NCBI GenBank assembly: GCA_021805565.1
Contig: JAJZFA010000043.1
Span: 186,001 to 250,000, forward strand
Length of the DNA: 64,000 nucleotides
Direction of reading: 5' to 3'
DNA from: Pseudomonadota bacterium
GTDB lineage: Bacteria > Pseudomonadota > Alphaproteobacteria > Acetobacterales > Acetobacteraceae
This document shows positions 63,215-64,000 of the stretch, in pieces (the first letter of the stretch is position 1; every line of letters starts with the position of its first letter). The position numbers and the translations under genes are program-made. The notes under the pieces are model-generated. The model was not told where the DNA came from. It saw only the letters and a list, made by a program, of their open reading frames with translations, and made no database searches.

Positions 63215-63632
63215 TGTCCCGCACGAGCTGGATGGCATTCTGGGATTCCACATCCGGCTGGCGCATGGCGCGGTCTATCGGCATTTCAATGAAACGTCCG
63301 GTTCGGCGGGCCTGACGCAAAAGCAGACTTCGGTGCTGTGGCTGGTCGGCGACGAGCCGGGTATTTCGCAAACCGATATTGCCCGCCGCCTGCACATCGA
63401 CCGGGCCACCACGATGGCGATTATCAATACGCTAACGATGCGGGATTATCTGGAGCGGCGGTCGTCATCGACGGATCGCAGGCGCCAGGCCCTGCACCTG
63501 ACGCCGGCCGGACAAGCTGCGCTTACCATCGCGCGGGCCGCTGTCGCTGCCCATGAAGCGTGGCTCGTCGCCCGGTTCAAACCCGCAGAGGTGACTCAGT
63601 TGATTGCACTGCTCCGGCGGATCCATGACTAG
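63207..63632 (+). CDS. MarR-family transcriptional regulator
   Basis: A 141-residue winged-helix dimeric repressor. The helix-turn-helix region is GISQTDIARRLHIDRATTMA and the wing contains RRSSSTDRRRQALHLTPAG, typical of MarR. The start is a GTG (63207) inside the Rieske gene; no ATG in frame is close. Such regulators usually release DNA on binding an aromatic acid, fitting control of an aromatic-ring oxygenase. It should bind the palindrome at 62120-62150 and repress both genes. Its 3' end overlaps the convergent GGDEF gene by 56 bases. Confidence 0.93.
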   Translation: MPDVPHELDGILGFHIRLAHGAVYRHFNETSGSAGLTQKQTSVLWLVGDEPGISQTDIARRLHIDRATTMAIINTLTMRDYLERRSSSTDRRRQALHLTPAGQAALTIARAAVAAHEAWLVARFKPAEVTQLIALLRRIHD

Positions 63633-64000
63633 GGCCGCAATCGCCGGCCGCATGGATGCGGTTGCGCCCGGCCCGTTTGGCCGCATACAGCGCGGCATCC
63701 GCGTGCATCGCAAGCTGAGCCGGGGCGGTGCCCTGTACGGGCATCAGGCAGGCCACCCCGATACTGACGGTGACCTGCCCGCTGTCGCTGGCATCGTGCG
63801 GAATCTCGGCGGCGCGGATCGCTTCGCAGATCGCCTGAGCGATCGTTGCCGCGCCGTCCAGCTTGGTGTTGGGCAGGATAACGGCGAATTCCTCGCCGCC
63901 GTAGCGTGCCACGGCATCGCCCGGCCGGCCGGCGACGGACGAGACGATCGCCGCGATCGTGCAAAGGCAGGTATCGCCCGCCGGGTGTCCGTAGAAATCG
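63577..64000 (-). CDS. Diguanylate cyclase, C-terminal part (runs off the window)
   Basis: The last ~140 codons of a GGDEF-domain protein are present. The active-site motif is ARYGGEEFAVILP (GGEEF), preceded by DFYGHPAGDTCLCTIAAIV and followed by VTVSIGVACLMP and ADAALYAAKRAGRNRIHAAG. All positions needed for c-di-GMP synthesis are present in this part; an inhibitory RxxD site upstream cannot be judged. The tail after residue ~120 is unstructured. It overlaps the convergent MarR gene by 56 bases. Confidence 0.9.
   Translation of the reverse strand, partial: DFYGHPAGDTCLCTIAAIVSSVAGRPGDAVARYGGEEFAVILPNTKLDGAATIAQAICEAIRAAEIPHDASDSGQVTVSIGVACLMPVQGTAPAQLAMHADAALYAAKRAGRNRIHAAGDCGPSHGSAGAVQSTESPLRV

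Overview
The window comes from a GC-rich alphaproteobacterial chromosome, most likely family Acetobacteraceae or a close relative in Rhodospirillales. The signs are strong G/C use at third codon positions, MutL, MnmE, QueA, SspB and MreBCD/PBP2/RodA proteins of alphaproteobacterial type, an ATP12-family chaperone, ThyX as thymidylate synthase, a DUF1127 gene, and many GTG/TTG starts and 1-4 base stop/start overlaps. There is no prophage, insertion sequence, CRISPR array or rRNA operon; the only RNA gene is tRNA-Val(GAC).

Layout. 1-1627: start of an MFS transporter and four small uncharacterised genes, all leftward. 1739-5651: transglutaminase-like protein, thyX and kup, rightward. 5791-12723: a five-gene leftward ABC import operon of the ribose type, in which one permease is fused to a strictosidine-synthase/SMP-30-like propeller and a second propeller protein follows. 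13005-18769: mutL leftward, then sspB, class I fumarase, a VOC protein and queA rightward. 18808-24417: a DUF1127 gene behind a structured leader, a secreted GlcG/HbpS-like protein, an aldo/keto reductase, a flavin monooxygenase/CoA-transferase pair and a sirtuin. 24426-30421: mnmE, a lineage-specific unknown, an amidase with a GatC/AtzG-like tail, and two membrane proteins.

30606-36547 is the cell-shape cluster mreB-mreC-mreD-mrdA-rodA with a DUF3293 gene behind it, beside tRNA-Val. 36931-41405 is a tightly overlapping rluC-like, asmA-like, ATP12, acylphosphatase operon. 41815-46231 is a self-contained outer-membrane uptake unit: TonB-dependent receptor, exbB, exbD, tonB. 46247-49089 holds a second CoA-transferase, a deletion scar joining parts of two hydrolase genes, a lipoprotein and moaD. 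49224-54335 encodes one very large sensor protein with two histidine-kinase cores and two receiver domains. 55003-59690 holds a sulfotransferase, a MlaC-like protein, a TauD-type dioxygenase beside the remnant of a second copy, and otsA. 59899-64000 holds a DNA-methyltransferase-like protein, a divergent PLP enzyme, a Rieske oxygenase with its MarR regulator behind a perfect 31-bp palindrome, and a partial diguanylate cyclase.

Housekeeping genes (mutL, queA, mnmE, the shape cluster, rluC) alternate with catabolic and transport modules. Two gene remnants (47480-48111 and 58033-58214) show that the accessory parts are being pruned by internal deletion. The best candidates for new biology are the permease-propeller fusion, the double-kinase sensor, the structured leader of the DUF1127 gene, and the palindrome controlling the Rieske oxygenase.
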